In this document: positions 17,902 through 26,602 of the stretch, in pieces
Numbering within the stretch: the stretch's first letter is position 1
Layout of the letters: each line of letters opens with the position of its first letter
Assembly: GCA_016882195.1 (NCBI GenBank)
Contig: VGLU01000001.1
Span: forward strand, 38,001-102,000
DNA: 64,000 nt
Direction of reading: 5' to 3'
From: Thermoproteota archaeon
GTDB lineage: Archaea > Thermoproteota > Methanomethylicia > Methanomethylicales > Methanomethylicaceae
The notes under the pieces: generated by a model
The model's input: only the letters and a program-made list of their open reading frames with translations
What the model was told of the DNA's origin: nothing
Database searches by the model: none
Translations under genes and position numbers: made by a program

Positions 17902-19278
17902 TTATATTTTGTCGACTCTTTGCTTATACCTCTGCCACCGGTAGTAGGCCGCCAGAGCGGACACAGCCCTCTCAGGTATGGGGTATGTCGGCACGGAACG
18001 CTCGTCTAGCTTCCGCATTGCCTCCTCACACTGCGGACCCCCGACGAAGCTGGTGACAACGGTCTTGTCGCAGGGCTGGGACTCGCAGACATCAGCAATG
18101 GACTTGGCTATGGCAACCGGGTCGGTTATGGCGGTCTGGCAGTAAAGGACTATTATGGAGCCGATCCTCTGGTCCTTCATGGCAAGCCCCACCGACCCGA
18201 AGTAGCTGTCCTCGTAGGCCTGCCCCGTGAGGTCAACGGGGTTCCTGGAGTTCCCGAAGACGGGCATGAAGTTCTTGAACCCTGCCTGGAGATCGTCAGG
18301 TAGAGGCCATATGGTGATGCCGGACTCCTCGCACGCGTCGGTGGTCATTACCCCGACACCGCCTCCGTTCGTGATTATCAGGCAGTTCTCGTTGGACGGT
18401 GGGGGTTGCATCGTCATGAGCTTGGCCCAGTCGAAGGCCTGCACGAAGTCGAAGGCCCTCAATGCCCCGCTTTGCTTGAAGGCAGCCTCATAAATTTGAT
18501 CTGAGCCGGCGAGCGATCCTGTATGGGAGGCGGCAGCAGATGCGCCCTTCTCTGTTCTTCCGGACTTTAGAACCACGACCGGCTTCTTGATGGTTATCCT
18601 TTTGAGTGAGTCTATTAGGCGCCTCCCGTCCTTCGCGCCCTCAATGTACATCAAAACAGCCTTTGTCCTATCGTCGTCCTCAAAGTAGTCCAGCATGTCC
18701 GCCTCCTCGATGTCCGCCTTGTTCCCCATGCTGACGACGGCGGAGACGCCTATGTGATACAGGTTGGTCCAGCCCATCATGGCTACTCCGAGGGCGCCGC
18801 TCTGAGTGACGAAGGCTATGCTCCCCGGGAAGACGCGGGAGAGCCCGAAGGTAGCATTCATCCTCGACGGTGCGTAGTAGAGCCCGAATACGTTTGGACC
18901 GAGCATCCGCATACCGTACTTCCTAGCGGCAGAGAGGACCCTATCCTCCAGATCGGTGTTGCCCACCTCTTTAAAGCCCGAGCTTATTACTATTAGCGAC
19001 CTTACGCCCTTCTGCCCGCACTCCTCTACGACATCAGGGACGTAGACCGCAGGCACCGCTATAACGGCGAGGTCCACCTCCCCCGGTATGAGCCTCACGG
19101 AGGTGTAGGACCTCAGTCCCATGACATCCGCGCCCTCTGGATTTACGGGGTAGAGCCCCCCCTCGTAGCCGCCTGCGAGGATGTTGCTGACGAGCTCGTA
19201 CCCGATCTTCTTTGGGTTCTTAGAGGCGCCTATCACGGCAACGCTCTTCGGGCAGAACATCTTGTCGAGCTCGCTCAT
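17902..19278 (-). CDS. acdA: ADP-forming acyl-CoA synthetase, alpha subunit
   Basis: Alpha subunit of the archaeal ADP-forming acetyl/acyl-CoA synthetase, which makes ATP from acyl-CoA in fermentative archaea. CoA-binding Rossmann domain first (SVAVIGASKNPKKIG), then two ligase-CoA domains. The phosphorylated His is in SHTGSLAGSD. The length of 458 residues matches stand-alone alpha subunits; the ATP-grasp beta part is neither fused nor next door. The ATG at 19278 gives the conserved MSELDKMF start; the frame extends 16 codons further. Confidence 0.88.
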   Translation of the reverse strand: MSELDKMFCPKSVAVIGASKNPKKIGYELVSNILAGGYEGGLYPVNPEGADVMGLRSYTSVRLIPGEVDLAVIAVPAVYVPDVVEECGQKGVRSLIVISSGFKEVGNTDLEDRVLSAARKYGMRMLGPNVFGLYYAPSRMNATFGLSRVFPGSIAFVTQSGALGVAMMGWTNLYHIGVSAVVSMGNKADIEEADMLDYFEDDDRTKAVLMYIEGAKDGRRLIDSLKRITIKKPVVVLKSGRTEKGASAAASHTGSLAGSDQIYEAAFKQSGALRAFDFVQAFDWAKLMTMQPPPSNENCLIITNGGGVGVMTTDACEESGITIWPLPDDLQAGFKNFMPVFGNSRNPVDLTGQAYEDSYFGSVGLAMKDQRIGSIIVLYCQTAITDPVAIAKSIADVCESQPCDKTVVTSFVGGPQCEEAMRKLDERSVPTYPIPERAVSALAAYYRWQRYKQRVDKI

Positions 19279-19394
19279 GGTGAAACATCTCCCTTTGGGG
19301 GCGATTGTGATATTTAACAGATACACTTAGCGAGACATTATAATATATTACTGTGGTGTGCGATTAACGAGCGGTGGAGGAGGGAGGTAATCTG

Positions 19395-20396
19395 ATGGCC
19401 GAGCTCTTCGAGATCCCTGACGGTACTCCACTCATGGGTGCCGTGACCTTCGGCTTGATTGACAGGGGGACCAACGTGATACAGGTCAGACCGTCCACGT
19501 CATGCCCGCTCAACTGCATCTTCTGCTCCACCGATGCCGGACCCTATAGCCAGAGAAGGAGGGCGGAGTACGTTGTGAGGCTGGATCATATGATGGAATG
19601 GTTCAGGGAGCTTGTCAAGGTAAAGGGGAGCGGTGTGGAGGCGCATATAGATACAGTGGGCGACCCCTTCACCTATCCCCAGCTCGTGGAGCTTGTACAG
19701 GAGATAAAAAAGTTGGAAGAGGTAAGGATCGTCTCAATGCAGACCCACGGGCATCTAATGAACGAAAGGATCCTCGGCGAGTTGGCTGAGGCGGGGCTAT
19801 CGCGGATCAATCTGTCGGTTGATGCCCTCGATCCGTGGCTGGCGAAAAGGCTCGCGGGGACGGAGGGGTACGACGTCGAGAGGGTGGTGGCGAATGCCAG
19901 GTATGCCCTCGAGAATACCTCTGTAGACGTTTTGTTGGCACCGGTTTGGGTCCACCCGCTGAACGACTCGGAGCTGGAGGGACTGATTGCCTTGGCGAAG
20001 GATATGGACGCTGGGAGGAGGAGCCCCCCGCTCGGGATCCAGAAGTGCGAGTACCACAGGTTCGGCAGGAGGACGAAGGAGATGAGGCATGTATCCTGGT
20101 ACACCTTCTATGGGAAGATGAGGGAGCTTGAGAAGAAGACAGGGATGAAGCTGGTGATCAGGGCATCGGACTTTGGCATAAGGCCTGCGAGGACGGTGGA
20201 GGCGCCGTTTAGGGTTGGGGAGAGGCTGATGGTGAGGATCGTGGGACCGGGCTGGCTCAACGGCGAGAGCCTTGCAACGACGAGGGACTTGAGGTGGGCA
20301 GTTACCGTTGTGGGGGAAGAGCTGCCAGCCGGTGAGGAGGTTAGGGTTCGCCTTCTGAGGACAAAGGACAGCATACTAGTGGGCAGGCCTTCCTGA
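19395..20396 (+). CDS. Radical SAM protein with C-terminal TRAM-like domain
   Basis: A 333-residue radical SAM enzyme. The cluster motif is CPLNCIFC (Cys37, Cys41, Cys44); HIDTVGDPFTYP and INLSVDAL follow in the barrel. The last 60 residues form a small beta domain (VGERLMVRIVGPG to VRVRLLRT) like the nucleic-acid-binding TRAM domain. Unlike MiaB-type enzymes it has no N-terminal UPF0004 domain. RNA modification is a reasonable guess. The ATG at 19395 is preceded by GGGAGGT; an AT-rich stretch at 19333-19350 can serve as TATA box. Confidence 0.75.
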   Translation: MAELFEIPDGTPLMGAVTFGLIDRGTNVIQVRPSTSCPLNCIFCSTDAGPYSQRRRAEYVVRLDHMMEWFRELVKVKGSGVEAHIDTVGDPFTYPQLVELVQEIKKLEEVRIVSMQTHGHLMNERILGELAEAGLSRINLSVDALDPWLAKRLAGTEGYDVERVVANARYALENTSVDVLLAPVWVHPLNDSELEGLIALAKDMDAGRRSPPLGIQKCEYHRFGRRTKEMRHVSWYTFYGKMRELEKKTGMKLVIRASDFGIRPARTVEAPFRVGERLMVRIVGPGWLNGESLATTRDLRWAVTVVGEELPAGEEVRVRLLRTKDSILVGRPS

Positions 20397-20446
20397 TAGG
20401 AATGCCCTGAAAAGATATATTTAGACAATATGGTAGAGAGGAAAAT

Positions 20447-20815
20447 ATGCCAAGAGTAATCCATTTTGAGATATGTGTGGATGATCCGGATAGGGCGATA
20501 AAGTTCTACGAAAAAGTGTTTGGCTGGAAGATCGGCAAATGGGGCGGTCCACTAGACTACTGGTTGATCGAGGCTGGTAAAGGCGAGGAGCCGGGCATAG
20601 ACGGCGCGCTTATGAAGCGCATGGACCCTCGCGCCACCACCATCAACACAATCAGCGTGCCCTCGGTGGGCGAGTTCATCAAAAAGATTGAGAAAGCCGG
20701 AGGCAAGAGGATAACCAAAAAAGAAGCCATCCCAGGCGTCGGATACTTCGCCTACTGCCAAGACACGGAAGGAAACACCTTCGGGATTATGGAAAGCGAC
20801 AAGTTAGCCAAATGA
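20447..20815 (+). CDS. Glyoxalase/VOC superfamily protein
   Basis: A 122-residue vicinal-oxygen-chelate fold protein with two beta-alpha-beta-beta-beta halves. It has the start FEICVDDPDRAIKFYE and the end YCQDTEGNTFGIME, typical of single-domain VOC proteins. His6, Glu115-type metal ligands are plausible. The substrate is unknown. It is probably transcribed alone, with an AT-rich promoter at 20410-20432. Confidence 0.8.
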   Translation: MPRVIHFEICVDDPDRAIKFYEKVFGWKIGKWGGPLDYWLIEAGKGEEPGIDGALMKRMDPRATTINTISVPSVGEFIKKIEKAGGKRITKKEAIPGVGYFAYCQDTEGNTFGIMESDKLAK

Positions 20816-20935
20816 GCCGCGGTATCCATTAGCGTGAGGCAACCCCTCGGGTAGGGTAGCTGTAGTAATTCCGGTCACCCACTTCAAAGTATTAATGCCC
20901 AGCCAAGAACAAAACGGCATCATTATTAATAGGAA

Positions 20936-21835
20936 ATGGCTTTTTTTGACGCTGTGGTTCGGATGGATCTCAAGATGGAGTCGAGGAGGAGCGCGGTGGC
21001 AGGTCTGCTTCTCTCGACGTTGTTCTGGGGGGCATCCTTCCCCATCATAAAGGCGGCGCTGGGGGAGATAGACCCGTTCTTCTTCATCTCCATCAGGTTC
21101 GTCCTGGCTGCCCTTATCGTCGTCGGCTTTCTAGTAGCGTTCAGGAAGTCCATCGTCAGGCTACTCAATAACAGGATACTGTGGATAGTGGGGATAACGA
21201 ACGCCGCCGGGTTCGTCATGGAGTTCTACGGTCTAACTATGACGACGGCCTCCAAGGCCTCGTTGCTCGTGAACGTCAATGTCGTATTCATGGCAATATT
21301 CAGCTACCTCCTGCTGAAGGAGAGGATAAACGGCAGGGCTAAAGTAGGCATACTCGTAGGACTCATGGGCGTCTTTCTAACCACCACAGGCGGAGACTTA
21401 ACGGTCCTGTGGAGCGGTTCCGCGGTTGGCGACCTGATAATATTCCTTGGCGGGATAATCTGGGCATACTCAAACATCTACAACAAGAGGGCGGTGACCG
21501 AACTCTCCCTATCGCCCATGGACGTCACCGAGTCCATGACCCTGACGAGCGCCATCGTGCTGGTACCTATCCTGCTCGTATCGCCCATGAGTTTTCAGGT
21601 TACGCCCTTCTCGGTTTCAGCCCTCCTGTACGTGACGGTGATTTGCACCATCTTCGGATTCTTCCTCTTCTACAAGGCGCTCAAGACGCTCACAGTGGTA
21701 AACACTGGAATCGTGATGCTCTTCGAGATAGTCGTTGCCATAGTTACCGCGAGCATATTTCTGGGAGAGACCATACCTCCTCTTGGCGCCGTTGGTGGAG
21801 TTCTCATAGGGATAGGCATAGTGCTGGTTTCATAA
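20936..21835 (+). CDS. EamA/DMT family transporter
   Basis: A 299-residue membrane protein with ten predicted helices in two EamA repeats (helix 1 about 20-38; the second half begins near residue 155, GDLIIFLGGIIWA). The pattern LSTLFWGASFPIIKA is the usual DMT first helix. It likely exports amino acids or small metabolites; the substrate is unknown. The ATG at 20936 may be an over-extension: an ATG at 20963 or 20975 would keep the first helix. Confidence 0.85.
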   Translation: MAFFDAVVRMDLKMESRRSAVAGLLLSTLFWGASFPIIKAALGEIDPFFFISIRFVLAALIVVGFLVAFRKSIVRLLNNRILWIVGITNAAGFVMEFYGLTMTTASKASLLVNVNVVFMAIFSYLLLKERINGRAKVGILVGLMGVFLTTTGGDLTVLWSGSAVGDLIIFLGGIIWAYSNIYNKRAVTELSLSPMDVTESMTLTSAIVLVPILLVSPMSFQVTPFSVSALLYVTVICTIFGFFLFYKALKTLTVVNTGIVMLFEIVVAIVTASIFLGETIPPLGAVGGVLIGIGIVLVS

Positions 21836-21879
21836 AGGCTGGAATCAGTCCATTTAGAATAAGGGAGATCACTTGCCTT

Positions 21880-22197
21880 TTATTCCCTTCTCACGACCAC
21901 TAACGTGCAACGAGTGGCAATGCCCGCAATCACGCCCAGCGCAGCCAGCCACGGGAGCAGTAACGTCCCTACGACCGCCACGGTCGCCGGTAGCTCGAGC
22001 AGGACCTTGCCGGCCTCGTCCTTCACGATGATCCTCGTGACGTTCCCCTCGTGTATCAGCTCCTCAACCTTCTTTATGAGGTCGTCAGCCGCGACGGAGA
22101 ACTCCTCGGTCACGGTCTTGCCGAGCTTGGCTCCGCAGGAGTGGCAGTACAGCGCGTCCGCGGCAACGCTGGTTCCGCACTTCGGGCAGTAAGGCAT
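21880..22197 (-). CDS. Zinc-ribbon protein with DUF4342-like domain
   Basis: A 105-residue protein. The N-terminal zinc ribbon has CPKC and CHSC (residues 4-7 and 18-21). A DUF4342-like segment follows (VEELIHEGNVTRIIVKDEAG), then a hydrophobic helix pair (about 70-95) that should anchor it in the membrane. The function is unknown. Its 3' end is convergent with the DMT transporter and it has its own promoter region at 22198-22255. Confidence 0.75.
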   Translation of the reverse strand: MPYCPKCGTSVAADALYCHSCGAKLGKTVTEEFSVAADDLIKKVEELIHEGNVTRIIVKDEAGKVLLELPATVAVVGTLLLPWLAALGVIAGIATRCTLVVVRRE

Positions 22198-22255
22198 TAT
22201 TATGCACCTCTGACACGATCTGAAAAAACCGCTTATAAGGTTTTATTCAGCAGCA

Positions 22256-22648
22256 TCAGTCCACAGCCATCACGGAGAACTTGAGCTGCTTGACGTGCCG
22301 GTTCGCCTTTAAGCCATCGATCAAGTCCTTGAGGCGCTTGGACGAACCCTTGACGACCATGACCTCAAGGCAACTCCTCTCGGTGAGGTGGGAGTGCAGG
22401 TACTGAGTGACGATGTCGCCGAACTCGTGCTGTAGCTGCAGATCCTCGTTCTTGCCCGTCTTCTCGTGAAGCACGGTAATTGTGGCGATGATGTCGCCCT
22501 TTAGCCTCTCAAGCTCCCTGTACTCCATAATGTACTTGTGCACTGCCTGCCGCACCACCTCGGACCGGCTTGCATACCGCTCTCCGCCCAGAATGGTGTC
22601 CAGCTCGCGCAGCAGTTCATCCGGTATAGATAGGCTCACCACGACCAT
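22256..22648 (-). CDS. nikR: Nickel-responsive regulator NikR
   Basis: A 130-residue ribbon-helix-helix repressor. The DNA-binding part is VVSLSIPDELL to SRSEVVRQAV; the ACT-like nickel domain holds the square-planar ligands His74, His85, His87 and Cys93, aligned with the four known NikR ligands. It is the last gene of a CbiM-CbiQ-CbiO-NikR operon (the start codon abuts the cbiO stop, TAG-ATG), which shows that the transporter carries nickel rather than cobalt. Confidence 0.93.
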   Translation of the reverse strand: MVVVSLSIPDELLRELDTILGGERYASRSEVVRQAVHKYIMEYRELERLKGDIIATITVLHEKTGKNEDLQLQHEFGDIVTQYLHSHLTERSCLEVMVVKGSSKRLKDLIDGLKANRHVKQLKFSVMAVD

Positions 22649-23509
22649 CTAGATCACCTTTGCTGATTTTTCGTTATTCGCCCTGCCCTCTATCAGGGAG
22701 AGGAGATCCTGCCGCATAAGTGGTCTGCTCCCGTCGCCGAGCACCCCGTCCTTCACCAGCATTTTGTACATCCCCACCACCTCGGGGGGCTTCAGCCCCG
22801 CCTCTTGGAGTAGCCCTTCATCGTAGAAGAGATCCCTTGGCGTGCCCTCAGCCAGCACAACACCCTTCTTGAGGATGTAGACCCTGTCAGATATCCTAGA
22901 GGCGAGATCCATGTCATGGGTGGAGATTACAACGCTCAGCCCAAGCTCGTCCCTTAGCTTAAGAAGAAGTTTCTCGACCTTCTCGGCGTTGACCGGGTCC
23001 AAATCCGATGTTGGCTCGTCCACCGCGACGATCTTGGGCTTCATGGCGATCACGCCGGCTATGGCAACCAGCCTCTTCTCGCCGCCGCTCAGGTAGTGGG
23101 GGATCTTGGTCTTCTCCGCGAAGCCCACCAAGTCGAGGGCCCACTCAGCCGCCTTCTTAGCCTCGGCGGGAGGCATTCCGGTATTTATCGGTCCGAACAT
23201 GACATCATCCATAACAGTGGGGGCGAAGAGCTGGCTGTCGGCGTCCTGGAAGACAAGACCAACAGACCTCCTGAGCTTCTCCGGGTTCTTCTTGTCAATG
23301 CGCTCGCCTTCCAACATAATTTCTCCTTCAGACGGGATCAGTATGCCGTTCAGGTGCTCCAGCAAGGTGGACTTGCCAGAACCGTTTGGACCACATACGC
23401 CCACTATCTCCTTCGGGAATACCTTGAAACAGAGGTCGTGTATGCCCACCGTGCCGTCGGAGTAGGTGTGGGAGAGGCAGTCTAGGTGCAATAAAGGTTC
23501 GGAACTCAT
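22649..23509 (-). CDS. nikO: Nickel ECF transporter ATPase (CbiO/NikO)
   Basis: A 286-residue ABC ATPase powering nickel import. The Walker A GPNGSGKST, signature LSGGE, Walker B IVAVDEPTSD and switch His (STHD) are all intact. The ATG at 23509 overlaps the upstream cbiQ stop by 4 nt; the frame continues upstream but not with family-like sequence. A C-terminal tail (GLKPPEVVGMYK) matches the CbiO family. Confidence 0.92.
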   Translation of the reverse strand: MSSEPLLHLDCLSHTYSDGTVGIHDLCFKVFPKEIVGVCGPNGSGKSTLLEHLNGILIPSEGEIMLEGERIDKKNPEKLRRSVGLVFQDADSQLFAPTVMDDVMFGPINTGMPPAEAKKAAEWALDLVGFAEKTKIPHYLSGGEKRLVAIAGVIAMKPKIVAVDEPTSDLDPVNAEKVEKLLLKLRDELGLSVVISTHDMDLASRISDRVYILKKGVVLAEGTPRDLFYDEGLLQEAGLKPPEVVGMYKMLVKDGVLGDGSRPLMRQDLLSLIEGRANNEKSAKVI

Positions 23510-24315
23510 GGGATTATCCCCTGATACACGTAAGCTACAACAACAATCAGTACAGAAATCACCAACATGGCCCACCCCAGCGCAGATGGACTCCTAAGCC
23601 TCTCGTACGACCTGAGCTCCCCCGAGAAGCCCCTCGCCTCCATCGCCTTCCCGATCCTCTCGGCCTTGTCGAACGAGTAGACGACCCCGACCGCGAATAT
23701 CTTGGCGTAGAGTGAGCCCGCAGAGGTTATCCCCCTCCGCAGGCTTCCACCCCTTGCCCAAGCCGCCAGTAGAGCGGTCTCAAGCACCTCGAAGACGACG
23801 AAGACGAAGCGGAAGGTCAGCAGAAAGATTACATCGAAGGGCCTAGGGAATATCCTGTCTGCGAGGCCGGAGATCTCAGAGTACCTCGTGGACATGATTA
23901 ATGTGAGAGAGTAGTTCACCACCGCTAGGCCCCTGAGCAGGAGCTTCACCACGAGGAGTACGCCCATGTCAGTAATGGTGAATACGCCAGGAACGGCGAT
24001 GATAGGTCTTCCGGGCTGCGAGAAGATGAACAGGATGGAGATCGTCAGTATGAACAATACAGGAAACAGCGACCAGCCGAGCAGCTTCCTTAGCGGAAAC
24101 TTCCCCGAGATGTAGATCAACAAAGAGAGAACGTAGAGCGCTAACAGCAGAAGGGTGCTCTGTATTATCGTCGCCGCCACCACGAAGAGGAAGAGACCCA
24201 TCAACTTGACCCACGGACTCGCCCTGTTCAGCAGTCCCCCTCTCTCCGAGTAGTAGAGGATCGTTGCCAAGTTCGGGACATGCCCCCTCTCAAGACTCTT
24301 CAATTTTACTACCAC
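23506..24315 (-). CDS. nikQ: Nickel ECF transporter transmembrane protein (CbiQ/NikQ)
   Basis: The coupling membrane subunit of the nickel ECF transporter, 269 residues with about six helices. The ATPase-coupling motif is seen as AARG-type ALLAAWARGGS and EARGF (MEARGFSGE). It overlaps cbiM by 26 nt at its start and cbiO by 4 nt at its end, so the operon is tightly coupled. Confidence 0.9.
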   Translation of the reverse strand: MVVKLKSLERGHVPNLATILYYSERGGLLNRASPWVKLMGLFLFVVAATIIQSTLLLLALYVLSLLIYISGKFPLRKLLGWSLFPVLFILTISILFIFSQPGRPIIAVPGVFTITDMGVLLVVKLLLRGLAVVNYSLTLIMSTRYSEISGLADRIFPRPFDVIFLLTFRFVFVVFEVLETALLAAWARGGSLRRGITSAGSLYAKIFAVGVVYSFDKAERIGKAMEARGFSGELRSYERLRSPSALGWAMLVISVLIVVVAYVYQGIIP

Positions 24316-24949
24316 CCAAGAGTTCAGGTTTTACCTTTGCCAGGAAGGCAACCAGAAACCCGGTAACTATCGACTCAACAACCGCCGCGACCTCGTTTAT
24401 TAGTGCCAGAAGGAGGAGGTTCTGCAGCTCCTCTACTCCTTCCACGCCCTGTATGCCGGAAACGGTTATTGCGCCGACCATCAGCGCGTTTGAGACCGTC
24501 AGGGCGATCAGCGTCGCGACAAGCGCGGCTATGAAGGGGAGGACCCTGCGCCTGCGGAATAGAAACACAAAGATCGAGAAGGCAACAACGATCTCTACCA
24601 TGTTTATCAGGAAGTTGAGCCCGATGGGACCCCAGCCACCGTGACCTACAGCCGAGGAGAGTATGTTAATGATGACAGCGGATACCGAGCCGATGATGGG
24701 CCCGACCAGAATTCCCAGCATTGGCGTGAAGTTGAGGTGGAGCCCTCCCAATACCGGAACCTCCACCTGAAAGATCACGAAGGCGAGGGCGGTGGCTACG
24801 CCTGCGACCGAGAGCGTCTTGACCTCAATGGACTTACCAGTCCTCCTGAAGTAGAAGGCGACAATCCCAAGCAGGGCGAGCGAGATTAACCAGTAGAATG
24901 CCACCCACGTGATGGGCAGAACACCGTCGGGCAGGTGAATGTGGGCCAT
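24290..24949 (-). CDS. nikM: Nickel ECF transporter substrate-binding protein (CbiM/NikM)
   Basis: The metal-capturing S component, 219 residues, six to seven helices. The N-terminus MAHIHLPDGVLP contains the His residues that, after the start Met, coordinate the metal in CbiM proteins; the later GHGGWGPIGLNF block is also conserved. No separate CbiN was seen, and none is fused. First gene of the operon ending in nikR; two nickel hydrogenases in this window give it an obvious purpose. Confidence 0.92.
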   Translation of the reverse strand: MAHIHLPDGVLPITWVAFYWLISLALLGIVAFYFRRTGKSIEVKTLSVAGVATALAFVIFQVEVPVLGGLHLNFTPMLGILVGPIIGSVSAVIINILSSAVGHGGWGPIGLNFLINMVEIVVAFSIFVFLFRRRRVLPFIAALVATLIALTVSNALMVGAITVSGIQGVEGVEELQNLLLLALINEVAAVVESIVTGFLVAFLAKVKPELLGGSKIEES

Positions 24950-24982
24950 TGCGAGTCCCTTAATATGATCTGGCTAAGTATG

Positions 24983-25012
24983 TTTATTAATTTTTCTGAT
25001 ATTTTTAATAAA
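24983..25012. promoter_or_regulatory. Inverted repeat upstream of the nickel operon
   Basis: TTTATTAA (24983-24990) and TTAATAAA (25005-25012) form a perfect 8-bp inverted repeat, 14 nt apart, 34 nt before the cbiM start. On the minus strand the AT-rich arm may contain the TATA box. It could be an operator, for example for NikR, or the end signal of the uspA gene that stops at 25017. AT richness makes chance similarity likely enough to be cautious. Confidence 0.4.
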
Positions 25013-25016
25013 TAGA

Positions 25017-25496
25017 TCAGCGCCTTACGACGAGCACATTGCAAGGGGCGTTCTTAACGACATAATCGGCGACGCTACCGAGAAGTGCGCGCTTGAGACC
25101 GGTGAGACCCCTTGAGCCGATGACTATCAGCGAGACGCCTTCTCTTTCGGCCTCTGTTACAAGGCCTCCGTCTACAGTATTCCAAACCGGAATGATCTCA
25201 GATTCTACGGCTTTGACGCCGGCTTTCTTTGCTATTTCTTCATACCCCTTCAGGATAGGCTCCATTTTTTCGGTGACCTCCTTTGGCACCTTCGGGGAGT
25301 ATTCTGGGAAGCTTGTCAATATGTGGGGGTATCCTGGAACGCCTGGTGTTGATGGCATTGCAGGAGAGGCGTGTATGGCAACTATTAGCAGACGCGCATC
25401 ATGCCGCTTCGCCATATCGGTGGCGACCTTGAAGGCAGCCTCGGCGTGCTTCGAGCCGTCCACGCCAACCATTATGGTTTCTGTTGGTTTTTCCAT
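25017..25496 (-). CDS. Universal stress protein UspA
   Basis: A 159-residue UspA-fold protein. The N-terminal strand IMVGVDGSKHAEAA and the C-terminal ATP-binding loop IGSRGLTGLKRALLGSVAD (G-2x-G-9x-GS pattern) are intact, so it probably binds ATP. Single-gene unit upstream of the nickel operon. Confidence 0.9.
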   Translation of the reverse strand: MEKPTETIMVGVDGSKHAEAAFKVATDMAKRHDARLLIVAIHASPAMPSTPGVPGYPHILTSFPEYSPKVPKEVTEKMEPILKGYEEIAKKAGVKAVESEIIPVWNTVDGGLVTEAEREGVSLIVIGSRGLTGLKRALLGSVADYVVKNAPCNVLVVRR

Positions 25497-25652
25497 AGTG
25501 GACCGTGAATTACTACATTTGAAAAACTTTTAAGCATTTATTGTTTACCCGCACTAAGACTTTGTCAAGACATCTTTGCGAGGTTCATTAGATCTCAATT
25601 CTAAAGACGTTCTGTACTTTTATATCCCTAACACGCCTAATATTGAGTAAAA

Positions 25653-26246
25653 GTGGTGGAAGCGATATCACCCACCAAAGGCAAAGCCCTTCTTGTAGTT
25701 ACGTTAGTAGTCTTTGTCGTAGTTGCAGTCTTCTTCGCGTTGGGATACCTTCTGACCATCGCCATCGGAATACCATCCAGCCTTGGTTTTGCGCCTCCTA
25801 TCCGCTTGATTGGTGGACTAGTTCTTGCCCTCGGTTTTCTATTTTATGGCTGGTTGTTCAGGTATAGGAATCCAGTCGACATACTAGTTTCCACGTATGT
25901 AACCATCTCGAAGGTAGGAAGAAGAGAGCCTCTGGAAAAGCCCTCAGGCAGAAAAGAGTCGCTCGTGGTTCAGGGACCGTACCGATACGTCAGACATCCG
26001 TTGTACTTTGGAAATGTATTACTGCTCATTGGCTGGTGGCTACTTCTGGATTACACCTTTCTCCTATTTTCAGCAGTACTTCTGCTACTGTGGTTCAATT
26101 TTGTGGTGGCCAATTTTGAGGAGAAGGAGCTCAGAGCCATGTTCGGAGAGCAGTATGAGCAGTATTCGAGGGAGGTTCCCAAGATCATCCCTTTTACCAA
26201 GCGCCGTAAGAGAGGAGATGAGACTCAATCGGGCGAGCGAAGATGA
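25653..26246 (+). CDS. Isoprenylcysteine methyltransferase-like membrane protein
   Basis: A 197-residue membrane methyltransferase of the ICMT/PEMT type with about five helices. The SAM-binding block is GPYRYVRHPLYFGN, followed by a helix and a conserved acidic segment (EEKELRAMFGEQYEQY). The substrate in archaea is unknown (lipid or protein). A GTG at 25653 starts it after the weak site AAAAGTGG. It ends in TGA, and the next recognisable coding sequence lies in the same frame. Confidence 0.8.
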   Translation: MVEAISPTKGKALLVVTLVVFVVVAVFFALGYLLTIAIGIPSSLGFAPPIRLIGGLVLALGFLFYGWLFRYRNPVDILVSTYVTISKVGRREPLEKPSGRKESLVVQGPYRYVRHPLYFGNVLLLIGWWLLLDYTFLLFSAVLLLLWFNFVVANFEEKELRAMFGEQYEQYSREVPKIIPFTKRRKRGDETQSGERR

Positions 26247-26252
26247 AGGGAG

Positions 26253-26558
26253 GTAACAAAGTTCAGTGAAGATAACCCATGCCCGGAATGTTATGGATGG
26301 TGGCTTTCATATTCCACCTGCGACCATGAAAAGTACGTCTGCAAGACCTGTGGACGACCCCAGTGCGTCTTGCATTGGCGATACCCTATGCAGAGCAGGG
26401 AGGAGGCGATACACTTTTTGAAGAGCGCCGAGGTGCAGACCGGCAAGAGATGCTTCGTGGGGAAGGCGAAGGTTCCAACCGGAGGGGTGAAGTGGAAGAT
26501 ATTCACCTCCGAGGAGGATTACGAGAGTTACGTGAAGTTCAAGAAACACAAACGATAA
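26253..26558 (+). CDS. Small zinc-finger protein without a clear start codon
   Basis: The frame encodes a convincing zinc-binding module: CPEC, then C, CKTC and C with His (CVLHW), followed by SREEAIHFL and a basic end (KFKKHKR), about 100 residues. It is open from just after the TGA of the upstream methyltransferase gene and in the same frame, but has no ATG, GTG or TTG until a TTG at 26370, after the cysteines. A GGGAGGT site at 26249-26254 and a GTG at 26266 would give a start if one base were added in the C-rich stretch 26275-26285. A frameshift or sequencing error is likely. Confidence 0.55.
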   Translation, partial: VTKFSEDNPCPECYGWWLSYSTCDHEKYVCKTCGRPQCVLHWRYPMQSREEAIHFLKSAEVQTGKRCFVGKAKVPTGGVKWKIFTSEEDYESYVKFKKHKR

Positions 26559-26602
26559 TTTAAGTCGAGTTGAAAGAGATAAGGCAGTAATTTGGGATTG
26601 TA

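Noticed and set aside
20836-20848. GAGG/CCTC stem and CCTCGGGTAGGG after the VOC gene
   Set aside because: Only 4 bp of stem and no repeat elsewhere in the window; it could be a weak terminator or an old element end, but evidence is too thin.
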